Of a stretch of 64,000 bases of DNA, positions 52,841-61,045 are shown piece after piece. A program made the position numbers and the translations under genes. Each line of letters starts with the position of its first letter. The stretch's first letter is position 1. The stretch comes from Uliginosibacterium sp. Lineage in GTDB: Bacteria; Pseudomonadota; Gammaproteobacteria; Burkholderiales; Rhodocyclaceae. Location: NCBI GenBank assembly GCA_016718265.1, contig JADKDZ010000007.1, positions 248,001 to 312,000 on the forward strand, written 5' to 3'. Below the pieces are notes generated by a model, which searched no databases, had not been told where the DNA came from, and saw nothing but the letters and a program-made list of their open reading frames with translations.

Positions 52841-54660
52841 ATACACCTGTGACGACGGCCGAGCTGGGCGCTGGCAAGACTGAGCCCGAAACACGCCCGC
52901 GCGGCGAGCACAAGCTGGAATTGAAGGCCTTGCTGCGCAAGCTGATTGCGGATGGCCTGCTCACGCAGAAGGACGGCAACGAGATCCTGGCCGCTCGCCC
53001 ACGCAACTGGCAGAGCGTTCATCCGCTCACGCTCATCAGCAACTGTAATCCACCGGATGCGCGCGCGCCCGGCAAGACGCTGACGCCCGACGTGCTCTCC
53101 GAGTGGCTGGCCGATGCGGCCAAGCTCCCCTACTTTCACATCGACCCACTCAAGATCGATGTGGCGCGGGTGTGCAGCGTGGTGTCGCATGCGTATGCCA
53201 CACGCTTCCATATCCTGCCCGTGGCGGTAACGGGCGACGAAGTGGTGGTGGCCACGGCCGAGCCCTTCATGCGCGAATGGGTCGAGGTATTGCAGCAGGC
53301 CACGCGCTTGCGGGTGACGCCGGTGGTGGCGAATCCCGGCGACATCCTGCGGTATCTGGCGGAGTTCTACAGCCTGGCCCGCTCGGTGCGGCAGGCGCTA
53401 GACCAGCACAAGGCCCTGCCCAACGGCATCACCAACTTCGAGCAGCTCGTTCAGCTGGGCAACTCGACCTCGCTCGACGCGAACGACCAGGCGATCATCC
53501 ACATCGTCGACTGGTTGCTGCAGTACGCCTTCGAGCAACGCGCCAGCGACATCCACATCGAGCCGCGCCGCGAGCTTTGCATGGTGCGCTTCCGCATCGA
53601 TGGGGTGATGCAGATGGTGTATCAGACGCCCATTCAGGTGATGACGGCCATGACCAGCCGGATCAAGATCCTGGCGCGCATGGACGTGGTGGAGAAACGC
53701 CGCCCGCAAGATGGCCGCATCAAGACCAAGACACCCAAGGGCGAGGAGATCGAGCTGCGCCTCTCGTCCATGCCGACGGCCTTTGGCGAAAAGCTGGTGC
53801 TGCGCATCTTCAACCCCGATGTGCTGCTGAAGAATTACGTCGAGCTGGGCTTTTCGGAAGAAGAGCAGCGCCGCTGGCAGCACCTGATCCATCAGCCCAA
53901 TGGCATCATCCTGGTCACCGGCCCGACCGGCTCGGGTAAGACGACCACGCTGTACTCCACGCTGCGTGAGCTGGCGACGCCCGAGGTGAACGTGTGCACG
54001 GTGGAAGACCCGATCGAGATGGTCTACCCCAACCTCAACCAGATGCAGGTGCAGCACAACATCAATCTGGACTTTGCCACCGGGGTACGCACCCTGATGC
54101 GGCAAGACCCGGACATCATCATGATCGGCGAGATCCGCGATCTGGAAACCGCGCAGATGGCGGTGCAGGCCGCCCTCACCGGTCACCTGGTGCTGACCAC
54201 GCTGCACACCAACGATGCACCCTCCGCCATTGCCCGCCTGCTTGATCTGGGCGTACCGGCCTACCTGATTCGCGCGACCGTGCTCGGCGTGCTGGCCCAG
54301 CGCCTCGCCCGCACGGTCTGCCCGCACTGCCGCACCCTGGTGGAGCCGGAAGAACAGGTGTGGCAGACGCTCGTCAAACCCTGGAAATCCGCCCTACCCG
54401 CCCAGGTGGCCCGGCCGACAGGCTGCCTGGAATGCCGTATGACCGGCTACCAGGGGCGCACCGGTATCTACGAGATGATGCCGATCACCCCGAGCTTGCG
54501 GAAGCTCATTGTCGACACGGTCGACCCCGCCGCCCTGCGCGCACAGGCCTGCCGGGAGGGCATGCGCCCCCTGCGCATCGCCGGCGCCCTCAAGGTAGCG
54601 GCCGGGCTGACCACCGCCGAAGAGGTGCTGCTCAATACGCCAACGGCGGAGGGAAGCTGA
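52837..54660 (+). CDS. GspE/PilB-family secretion or pilus ATPase, orphan
   Basis: This 607-residue AAA-like motor protein has an N-terminal MshEN/GspE-N region (about 60-190). The linker GNSTSLDANDQAIIHIVDWL precedes the ATPase core, with Walker A GPTGSGKT at 362-369, Walker B region DPDIIMIGEIRDLETA near 424, and His-box LTTLHTNDAPSA. The zinc-binding CPHC...CLEC pair lies near 495 and 530. The length and tetracysteine match GspE/PilB/MshE. No other pilus or type II secretion genes are adjacent. It overlaps the flavin reductase gene by 4 bp. Confidence 0.92.
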   Translation: MNTPVTTAELGAGKTEPETRPRGEHKLELKALLRKLIADGLLTQKDGNEILAARPRNWQSVHPLTLISNCNPPDARAPGKTLTPDVLSEWLADAAKLPYFHIDPLKIDVARVCSVVSHAYATRFHILPVAVTGDEVVVATAEPFMREWVEVLQQATRLRVTPVVANPGDILRYLAEFYSLARSVRQALDQHKALPNGITNFEQLVQLGNSTSLDANDQAIIHIVDWLLQYAFEQRASDIHIEPRRELCMVRFRIDGVMQMVYQTPIQVMTAMTSRIKILARMDVVEKRRPQDGRIKTKTPKGEEIELRLSSMPTAFGEKLVLRIFNPDVLLKNYVELGFSEEEQRRWQHLIHQPNGIILVTGPTGSGKTTTLYSTLRELATPEVNVCTVEDPIEMVYPNLNQMQVQHNINLDFATGVRTLMRQDPDIIMIGEIRDLETAQMAVQAALTGHLVLTTLHTNDAPSAIARLLDLGVPAYLIRATVLGVLAQRLARTVCPHCRTLVEPEEQVWQTLVKPWKSALPAQVARPTGCLECRMTGYQGRTGIYEMMPITPSLRKLIVDTVDPAALRAQACREGMRPLRIAGALKVAAGLTTAEEVLLNTPTAEGS

Positions 54661-54922
54661 AACACCCCCTTGGAGAGCCGCGCTGGTATTGGCTCTCCGG
54701 GCAGCATGGCGAAGTGCTCCTGCGCTTTGGCACGCGCGAAGCACCACTGTGCGGCGTAGTCGCTCTGTAGAAAATAGTGGGCTCGCCGATACTGCTGGTG
54801 AGGCGCAGCTGCGCAACAACCGGAATTCGTCCTCAAGCATGAAACTTCGCGATTGGCCTCGCCGCCTGCTCAAACGCAGGGCGCGTAAATAACGGGTCGC
54901 CACCCATCACCGGCGTAGCCAG
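54661..54922. other. Intergenic region before the potassium channel gene
   Basis: No gene is supported apart from a 17-codon frame at 54839-54892 (MKLRDWPRRLLKRRARK, stop). It is in the same frame as the channel gene and reads like its missing N-terminus. It is either a leader peptide or the broken start of the channel. Confidence 0.4.
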
Positions 54923-55927
54923 TTGCCGCGCATTTTGCTGCGCATCTATTTTGCCGGCGCCGTCATGCTGGCACTGACCCTGATCGGCACACTCGGCTTT
55001 CACCTGATCGGCGCCGGACACAGCAGTTTTTCAGATGCCTTGTACATGACGCTGATCACGATCACCACGGTCGGCTACGGCGAAATCGTGCCGCTGCATA
55101 CGGTCTGGGAGCGGCTGTTTGCAGGCTTGATCGCGTTCTGCGGCTTTGGCGCCGTGACCTTTCTCTTTACCAGCCTGACGGTATTTTTCCTTGAAAGCGA
55201 TTTTGATCTCACCCTGCGGAGGCGGCGCATGAACAAGAAGATCGACCAGCTCAGCCATCACTACATCGTCTGTGGCTATGGGCGGGTGGGGCAGAACGTG
55301 GGGAAGGAACTCGCTGCCACGGGGCGCGCCTTTGTTGGCATTGAGCAGGACTTGCAGATTTTGCTGGAACTGGCCGATCGTGACGATCAGCTGGTCTGGC
55401 AACATGGCGATGCCACCGATGACGAGCAATTGCTCAACGCCGGCATCGAACGTGCGCATGGCGTGTTCGCCGTCTCGAATGACGACGCCAAGAACATGAT
55501 GATCTCGCTCACCGCCAAGCAGCTCAACCCGCGGGCACGCGTCGTTGCGCGCTGCCACGAGATGCGCAACGTCGAGAAGCTCAAGAAGGCGGGTGCCGAC
55601 CACGTCGTGCTGCCAGACTTTACCGGCGGCATGCGTATCGTGACGATGATGGTGCGCCCGCATGTGGCAAGCTTTCTCGAAGAGATGCAGCGCTCGGAGC
55701 ACAAGATCCGCATGGAAGAGGTGCCCGTGCCCGAGCACTTCAGCCCTCGCCCGCTCGGCTCATTGCAGCTGCGCAGCCCGGATTACATTCTCGTCGCGGT
55801 GCGGATCGGCAAGGATTGGCGCTTCAATCCGCCGGAAGACTTCGAGCTGCACCCCGGACACATCCTCGTCGCCATGACGACGCCCTCGGGGCGCAAACAA
55901 TTCGAAGCCACTTTGCAGCAGGGCTAA
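54923..55927 (+). CDS. Kch-type potassium channel with RCK (TrkA-N/C) domain
   Basis: This ~334-residue protein has TM1 GAVMLALTLIGTLGFHLI, pore helix and selectivity filter TITTVGYGEI (near 46-55), and TM2 AFCGFGAVTFLFTSLTVFF. The RCK domain has the dinucleotide motif VCGYGRVGQNVGKELA and a C-terminal TrkA-C part (PLGSLQLRSPDYILVAVRIG). It conducts K+ and is probably gated by nucleotide or ion binding to RCK. The start shown is TTG; an in-frame TAA 27 bp upstream separates it from a short basic frame that would fit as its N-terminus. Confidence 0.9.
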   Translation: MPRILLRIYFAGAVMLALTLIGTLGFHLIGAGHSSFSDALYMTLITITTVGYGEIVPLHTVWERLFAGLIAFCGFGAVTFLFTSLTVFFLESDFDLTLRRRRMNKKIDQLSHHYIVCGYGRVGQNVGKELAATGRAFVGIEQDLQILLELADRDDQLVWQHGDATDDEQLLNAGIERAHGVFAVSNDDAKNMMISLTAKQLNPRARVVARCHEMRNVEKLKKAGADHVVLPDFTGGMRIVTMMVRPHVASFLEEMQRSEHKIRMEEVPVPEHFSPRPLGSLQLRSPDYILVAVRIGKDWRFNPPEDFELHPGHILVAMTTPSGRKQFEATLQQG

Positions 55928-55958
55928 GGCAACCGCACGACCCGGCGGCAAAACCGGC

Positions 55959-56456
55959 TCAGGTCTGGCTGACCGAATGCCCGGCCTTGCGCGCCGCATC
56001 GACGCCCAGTCGTGCCAGCGCATCCGCACGCTCGTTTTCAACATGGCCCGCATGGCCCTTGACCCATAGCCACTGAACCTGATGCCGTGCCGCCTCGGCG
56101 TCCAGCGCGCGCCAGAGGTCTTCATTCTTCACCGGCTGCTTGTCAGCGGTCTTCCAACCACGCTTCTTCCAGCCGTGAATCCACTCCGAGATACCTTTTT
56201 GCACGTACTGCGAATCGGTGTGGACGCGCACACTGACCGGCCGCGTCAGCAGCGCCAAGGCCCGGATCACGGCCATCAGCTCCATGCGGTTATTGGTGGT
56301 GGCCGGCTCGCCACCCCAGATTTCCTTCTCCTTGCCGCCGGCACGCAGAATCGCGCCCCAGCCTCCCGGACCGGGGTTGCCCGAGCAGGCGCCATCCGAA
56401 AAAATATCAACAAGGGTTGAGGGTACGGACTGTTCGTTCAGCGATGTTGTTTCCAT
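55959..56456 (-). CDS. rnhA: Ribonuclease HI
   Basis: This 165-residue nuclease removes RNA from RNA-DNA hybrids. The start ATG at 56456 gives METTSLNEQSVPSTLVDIF. Catalytic acids are in IFSDGACSGNPGPGG, NRMELMAVIRAL, VHTDSQYVQKGI and NERADALARLG, so the complete DEDD set is present. The 5' end overlaps the methyltransferase stop by 19 bp. The order gloB / methyltransferase / rnhA is common in Betaproteobacteria. Confidence 0.95.
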   Translation of the reverse strand: METTSLNEQSVPSTLVDIFSDGACSGNPGPGGWGAILRAGGKEKEIWGGEPATTNNRMELMAVIRALALLTRPVSVRVHTDSQYVQKGISEWIHGWKKRGWKTADKQPVKNEDLWRALDAEAARHQVQWLWVKGHAGHVENERADALARLGVDAARKAGHSVSQT

Positions 56457-57181
56457 TGATTTCCTGAAGTTTGCTGGGCGACCGGCGCCATCGCCTTCTG
56501 CCGCCGCTGGGCTTCTCGCCAATTAGGTGTAATCAGCCGCATGCCCTGCACGCGTTTGACGGCCTGCAGGATATAGGTACTGCCACCCACTGACCAGAAA
56601 CGCTCGCCCATCGCATCCATGAAGGACCAGCGCCGCAACCACACGTCACTTGCCACCGGTGGCGCAAAGCAGCCCTGCGCCACGCTCCGCGACTCAAAGC
56701 CCAGTAGGGATAGCCAATCCTTGAGACGCCGCAGCGAAAGGTATTGCCCCTGCCAGGGCATCTCGCCCAGATTGCCCGCCAGCGCGCGTCGCACGCCCCA
56801 CAGGCTGAAGGGGTTGAAGCCGGCGATCAGCACATGCCCCTCGGGAACCAGGATGCGTTCGACTTCACGCAGGATCTGGTGCGGATGCGCCGCAAATTCC
56901 AGCACATGCGGCAAAACCACCAGATCGACGCTTTGCGTGGCAAATGGCAGCTCATCGGCAGCGGCAAAGAGTGTGCTGTCCGGCTCGGTCACCACGCTGC
57001 CGCAATGCAGGCGACAGCTCATCCGGTTGGCGCGCAACAGATCCACGCTGCACAGCCCAAGCTGCAAGGCGTGAAACCCAAAAATATCGGCGACCAGACA
57101 GTCGAACTGCCGCTGCTCCCAGGCCAGCAGGTAGCGCCCGCGCGGGGTCTCAAGCCAATCACCAAAAGTCGTCATGGCCAA
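56438..57181 (-). CDS. SAM-dependent methyltransferase (class I)
   Basis: This 247-residue protein has a degenerate motif I (CRLHCGSVVTEPDSTLF), AADELPFATQSVDLVVLPHV, and the loop ILREVERILVPEGHVLIAGF, typical of small-molecule methyltransferases. The gene conventionally lies between gloB and rnhA. The substrate is unknown. The ATG at 57175 (MTTFGDWLETPRG) is an alternative start. It is divergent from gloB across 25 bp. Confidence 0.85.
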   Translation of the reverse strand: MAMTTFGDWLETPRGRYLLAWEQRQFDCLVADIFGFHALQLGLCSVDLLRANRMSCRLHCGSVVTEPDSTLFAAADELPFATQSVDLVVLPHVLEFAAHPHQILREVERILVPEGHVLIAGFNPFSLWGVRRALAGNLGEMPWQGQYLSLRRLKDWLSLLGFESRSVAQGCFAPPVASDVWLRRWSFMDAMGERFWSVGGSTYILQAVKRVQGMRLITPNWREAQRRQKAMAPVAQQTSGNQWKQHR

Positions 57182-57206
57182 AAGGGATCAGCCGTAAAAT
57201 ATCGAG

Positions 57207-57968
57207 ATGACGATTGTTCCTCTTTCCGCGCTGCACGACAACTACATCTGGGCCATGCAGGCGGGCCAGGCCTGCGTGGTGGTGGACCCGGGCGAGGCGG
57301 CGCCGGTCAATGACTATCTGGCCGCGCAAAGTCTGCAGCTCACCGCCATCCTGCTCACGCACCGGCACCACGACCACATCGGCGGTGTTGACGCGCTCTG
57401 CCGCAGGCACGCCGTGCCGGTGATCGGCCCGCGCAGCAGCCAGATGCCGCAGGTGACACAGGTCGTCGAGGACGGAGAGAGATTCGCCTGCGCGGGCATC
57501 GAAGGAGAATTCGAGGTTCTCGCAATCCCGGGCCATACCGAAGAGCATATTGCCTTCCGGTACGGGTCAGCCCTGTTCTGCGGCGACACGCTTTTTGGCG
57601 CGGGGTGTGGCAGGTTGATGGGCGGGACACCCGCACAATTTCACGCATCGCTGCAGCATATTGCGCAGCTGCCACCGGACACGCTGCTTTATTGCGCCCA
57701 CGAGTACACGCTCGCCAACCTGCGTTTTGCCCGGGAGATCGAACCCGGTAATCCCGCCATCGAGAAGCGCCAGGCGAGGTGTGCGGCACTGCGCGCGCAA
57801 GGTCTCCCGACTGTGCCTTTGAGCCTTGCGGAAGAGCTGGAAACAAACCCGTTTCTGAGAACCCGTCAGCCCGCCGTGAGCGCCCGGTTGGCAGCGCAGT
57901 ACGCGAGGCCAATCGCCGGTGGCGAGGCCGCCTTTACCGCCCTGCGGCAATGGAAAGATCAGTTCTGA
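57207..57968 (+). CDS. gloB: Hydroxyacylglutathione hydrolase (glyoxalase II)
   Basis: This 253-residue metallo-beta-lactamase-fold enzyme converts S-lactoylglutathione to lactate and glutathione. The metal motif is THRHHDHIGGV. GHTEEHIAFRYGSALFCGDTL, LLYCAHEYTLANLRFA and the C-terminal LEEELETNPFLR-type segment (SLAEELETNPFLRTRQP) are diagnostic of GloB. It detoxifies methylglyoxal. Its 3' end overlaps the convergent response-regulator gene by 10 bp. Confidence 0.95.
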   Translation: MTIVPLSALHDNYIWAMQAGQACVVVDPGEAAPVNDYLAAQSLQLTAILLTHRHHDHIGGVDALCRRHAVPVIGPRSSQMPQVTQVVEDGERFACAGIEGEFEVLAIPGHTEEHIAFRYGSALFCGDTLFGAGCGRLMGGTPAQFHASLQHIAQLPPDTLLYCAHEYTLANLRFAREIEPGNPAIEKRQARCAALRAQGLPTVPLSLAEELETNPFLRTRQPAVSARLAAQYARPIAGGEAAFTALRQWKDQF

Positions 57969-58360
57969 GTCGGTTTGCGGCCAAGCGCCAATTCAAGTGC
58001 CGTCACCACTTTGGCGGCATTGAAGGGTTTCACGAGGTAGCCTGAGGCGCCCCCCTGGATCGCAGCCTGAACGGTGTCACGATCCGTCGAGCCGGTGACC
58101 ATGATGATGCGCACGTCAGGGAACTCCAGCTTGAGCTGCGTCAGCACTTCGATACCGCTCATGTCGGGCATCATCACGTCGAGGCAAACCAGCTGGGGCC
58201 GATGCTTTCTGACCAGCGCCAGACCCGTCGTGCCATCGCGCGCTTCCGCAACGACTTCAATACCTTCGCTACGCAGAATGCTGCGCAGCATGGCACGCGT
58301 GGTGTCATTGTCGTCAATGACGATCAGGCTGACTTGACTGAACCGATTTTGCTCCACCAT
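57959..58360 (-). CDS. CheY-like single-domain response regulator
   Basis: This 133-residue receiver domain has the acidic pocket in VIDDNDTTRAM, the phosphoacceptor Asp in LVCLDVMMPDMSGIE (near 60), Thr in MVTGSTD and Lys in YLVKPFNAAKV. There is no output domain. It overlaps the preceding diguanylate cyclase stop by one base (TGATG), so the two are translationally coupled and probably in one pathway. No histidine kinase is adjacent. Confidence 0.92.
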   Translation of the reverse strand: MVEQNRFSQVSLIVIDDNDTTRAMLRSILRSEGIEVVAEARDGTTGLALVRKHRPQLVCLDVMMPDMSGIEVLTQLKLEFPDVRIIMVTGSTDRDTVQAAIQGGASGYLVKPFNAAKVVTALELALGRKPTQN

Positions 58361-59319
58361 CAGGCAGACCCTCCCGGGGCACTCTCAACACGATTCCGGC
58401 CCTTCTGTTTTGCGGCGTACAAGGCGGCGTCGGCCGCGGCGAGCAGCATTTCCGCCGCACTGCCTTCTCTCGTTGCAATGACGCTTGCAACCCCGATGCT
58501 AATAGAAAGCATGCCGATTTTCGCACCTTCGTGGCGCATCTTCAGCTCCGCTATGCCCTCTCGTACCGTTTCCGCCACGCTAATCGCGCCGTCTTTGTCG
58601 GTGTCGGGCAAAACGATCGCAAACTCTTCACCACCATAGCGCGCGGCCACGTCGGCTGGGCGTTTGACCCTGGATTGCAGGACGCGGGCGACCGCGATCA
58701 AGCACTCATCACCGGCCTGATGCCCGTATAAGTCGTTGTACTGCTTGAAGTAGTCCACATCACACATCAAGAGGGAGAGCGGGGCTGCGCTGCGCAAGGA
58801 CCGCGCCCACTCGCGCGCAAGGCTCTCGTCAAACTGGCGGCGGTTGGATATCCCGGTCAAGCCGTCAACGGATGACAAGCGCGTCAGTTCCTTATTCGCT
58901 TCATCGAGGCGGCGGGTCAATACCACCAGTGAATAGCGCATCTGCGCAATGCGCTGCATCGCCCGGACCTTGGCATTCAACACGACTTCAGAAACTGGCT
59001 TGACCAGAAAATCGTCGCCACCGACCTCGATGCCGCGCTGCAAGTCTTCATCGCTGGAACGGGAGGTCAGGAAGATGATCGGCGTCCATTCGCCATCGCG
59101 CTCCAGTTGCCGGATCCGCTTGGCCACGCCATAACCGTCCAGGCCCGGCAAGTTGGCGTCGAGCAGCACCACGTCCGGGCGCTGCTCTTTGAACAGCTCG
59201 ATCCCCGCCTGCCCGTCATCCGCCGAAATCGCCTCGATCCCCATCTTCCGCAGAAGGTGGCAGATCAGCGTGGCGCTCATCAGCGCGTCGTCAATGACCA
59301 AAGCTTTCATGGCTGGCAC
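58360..59319 (-). CDS. Response regulator with GGDEF output (diguanylate cyclase)
   Basis: The protein has a receiver domain (about 1-125: LVIDDALMSATLICHLLRKM, VVLLDANLPGLDGYGVA, LVKPVSEVVL), a short coiled linker, and a GGDEF domain with the active motif YGGEEFAIVLPD. An RxxD inhibitory site (RPAD) lies five residues before GGEEF, so product inhibition by c-di-GMP is expected. The ATG at 59310 (MKALVIDD) is the more typical start. It makes c-di-GMP on phosphorylation. It is co-transcribed with the CheY-like gene. Confidence 0.92.
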   Translation of the reverse strand: MPAMKALVIDDALMSATLICHLLRKMGIEAISADDGQAGIELFKEQRPDVVLLDANLPGLDGYGVAKRIRQLERDGEWTPIIFLTSRSSDEDLQRGIEVGGDDFLVKPVSEVVLNAKVRAMQRIAQMRYSLVVLTRRLDEANKELTRLSSVDGLTGISNRRQFDESLAREWARSLRSAAPLSLLMCDVDYFKQYNDLYGHQAGDECLIAVARVLQSRVKRPADVAARYGGEEFAIVLPDTDKDGAISVAETVREGIAELKMRHEGAKIGMLSISIGVASVIATREGSAAEMLLAAADAALYAAKQKGRNRVESAPGGSA

Positions 59320-59621
59320 ATTCCGAGAATTGAAGACGAAAGGATTATGTTGAATTTCGGCACGCCGATTGGCTCCATCAGGCAGAGAGGGGTCGAATCC
59401 GTCACAGCTCGCGTCCAGATAGGCAGGAACTCGATTCTCTCATCAAAGGCGGGCACAGCAAGCGCAAATCAAGCACGGCCATCTCCGCTCTCCGCCCTGA
59501 CTGGTATTTGCCCATCGGAACCCGCGGGTGACCACTCGCCCACAGAGGCGAGACACGCTATAAGAAATGGCCGGGGCGTCGTACAATCCGGCGGACTCAA
59601 TTTTCCGCGGGAACTGCACCC
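59320..59621. other. Divergent promoter region
   Basis: These 302 bp lie between the diguanylate cyclase and the mltD-like gene. No gene is supported. A TACAAT at 59582-59587 could be the -10 of the mltD-like gene, but no good -35 accompanies it. Confidence 0.4.
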
Positions 59622-61025
59622 ATGATTTCACTCCGATGGCTGATGTGCAGGCTTGGTGCCGCTGCCCTGGTTGTGCTCCCGCTGTCTCCGGCCTGTTTCG
59701 CGCAAGAGTACGCAATCGCCGCGGGTGACGAAGCGAGTCCGCCAACTGCAACCCAACAGCCAGCGCAAGCCGTGCTGTCAGAGACAAACAGTGAGCCGCC
59801 ACTGAGGATCGACACCGAGATCGGTGCCGGCCCGGTGAGCCAGCCAGGCAATGCAGAGCCGATCACCACGCTGGACTTGACCCATAGCACCGACGACATC
59901 TGGGCGCGAATCCGCAAGGGCTTCGGCATGACAGACCTGGTCAGCCCGGTCGTCGATGACCGGGTGAGTTACTACGCCGCCCGTCCGCAAGCATTGCGCA
60001 CCATGCTTGAACGCGGCCGCAAGTATCTGTACCACATCGTCACCGAGCTCGAAAAACGGGGCATGCCTACCGAGCTGGCGCTCTTGCCCATCGTGGAAAG
60101 CGCGTTCAACCCGCAGGCCATGTCATCGGCCAAGGCGGCCGGCCTCTGGCAGTTCATCCCTTCAACGGGCAAAGACTTTCAACTCACACAGAACTGGTGG
60201 GTAGACGAGCGACGCGATGTGGTCGCCTCAACCAACGCCGCCTTGCAGTACCTGCAAGCGATTTACGAGATGCATGGCGACTGGCATCTGGCACTGGCCT
60301 CCTACAATTGGGGGGAAGGTGCGGTCGCGCGAGCGATCAACAACAATAATCGGGCCGGCAAGCCGATTGACTTCAACAGCCTGAACATGCCAGCGGAAAC
60401 GCGCCAGTATGTGCCCAAGCTGCAAGCACTCAAGCAGATCATTGCCTCGCCCGAGCTGTATGCCGTCCAGTTGCCGAGAGTCCCGAACAGACCCTATTTC
60501 CGCACGGTAGAACGGCGCAATGGGATTGACGTCGCGGTCGCCGCGAAACTTGCGGAAATGCCGCAGGCGGATTTCCTGGCCTTGAATCCAGCCTACAACC
60601 GCCCGGTCATTCCCGGCAGCAAAGACGCCGCAATCCTGCTGCCGATTGAGAACGCGAACAGATTCGAAGTCAATCTGTCTCGTTACAACGAACCGCTGGT
60701 GAACTGGAAGACCTACTCCGTGCCACGTGCCGGCCGGGTTGATCAAATCGCGCAACGACTGCGGCTGAATATCGAGACACTGTGTTCAGTCAACGGCATC
60801 GCGCCGCGTGCGCGGCTGGCGGCAGGCTATACCTTGCTGATCCCGCAGACCGCCGATACAGCCCTGCAGGAGATCGTCCGGAACGGGCCTGATCGCAGCC
60901 TGAGCAGCGGTGCGCGCCAAAGTCGTTCGACACAGCTGGTACAGACGCGCGCGACACGGGCGCAAAAAGCCAAGTCTCGCCCACAGAACCTGACGCACCG
61001 GGTCAGCAATCGCCCGCGAGGCTGA
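59622..61025 (+). CDS. mltD: Membrane-bound lytic transglycosylase D-like protein
   Basis: This 467-residue periplasmic peptidoglycan lytic enzyme has a signal peptide (residues 1-28, LVVLPLSPACFA). The SLT domain has the catalytic glutamate in LALLPIVESAFNPQAMSSAK, followed by GLWQFIPSTGKDF and YNWGEGAVARAI. It cleaves with 1,6-anhydro product formation. A single LysM-like module lies near 365-410 (VPRAGRVDQIAQRLRLNIET), and a basic tail ends the protein. It is followed 20 bp later by pabB-pabC. Confidence 0.9.
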   Translation: MISLRWLMCRLGAAALVVLPLSPACFAQEYAIAAGDEASPPTATQQPAQAVLSETNSEPPLRIDTEIGAGPVSQPGNAEPITTLDLTHSTDDIWARIRKGFGMTDLVSPVVDDRVSYYAARPQALRTMLERGRKYLYHIVTELEKRGMPTELALLPIVESAFNPQAMSSAKAAGLWQFIPSTGKDFQLTQNWWVDERRDVVASTNAALQYLQAIYEMHGDWHLALASYNWGEGAVARAINNNNRAGKPIDFNSLNMPAETRQYVPKLQALKQIIASPELYAVQLPRVPNRPYFRTVERRNGIDVAVAAKLAEMPQADFLALNPAYNRPVIPGSKDAAILLPIENANRFEVNLSRYNEPLVNWKTYSVPRAGRVDQIAQRLRLNIETLCSVNGIAPRARLAAGYTLLIPQTADTALQEIVRNGPDRSLSSGARQSRSTQLVQTRATRAQKAKSRPQNLTHRVSNRPRG

Positions 61026-61045
61026 TTCAGCCGGTTGACTCCCCC

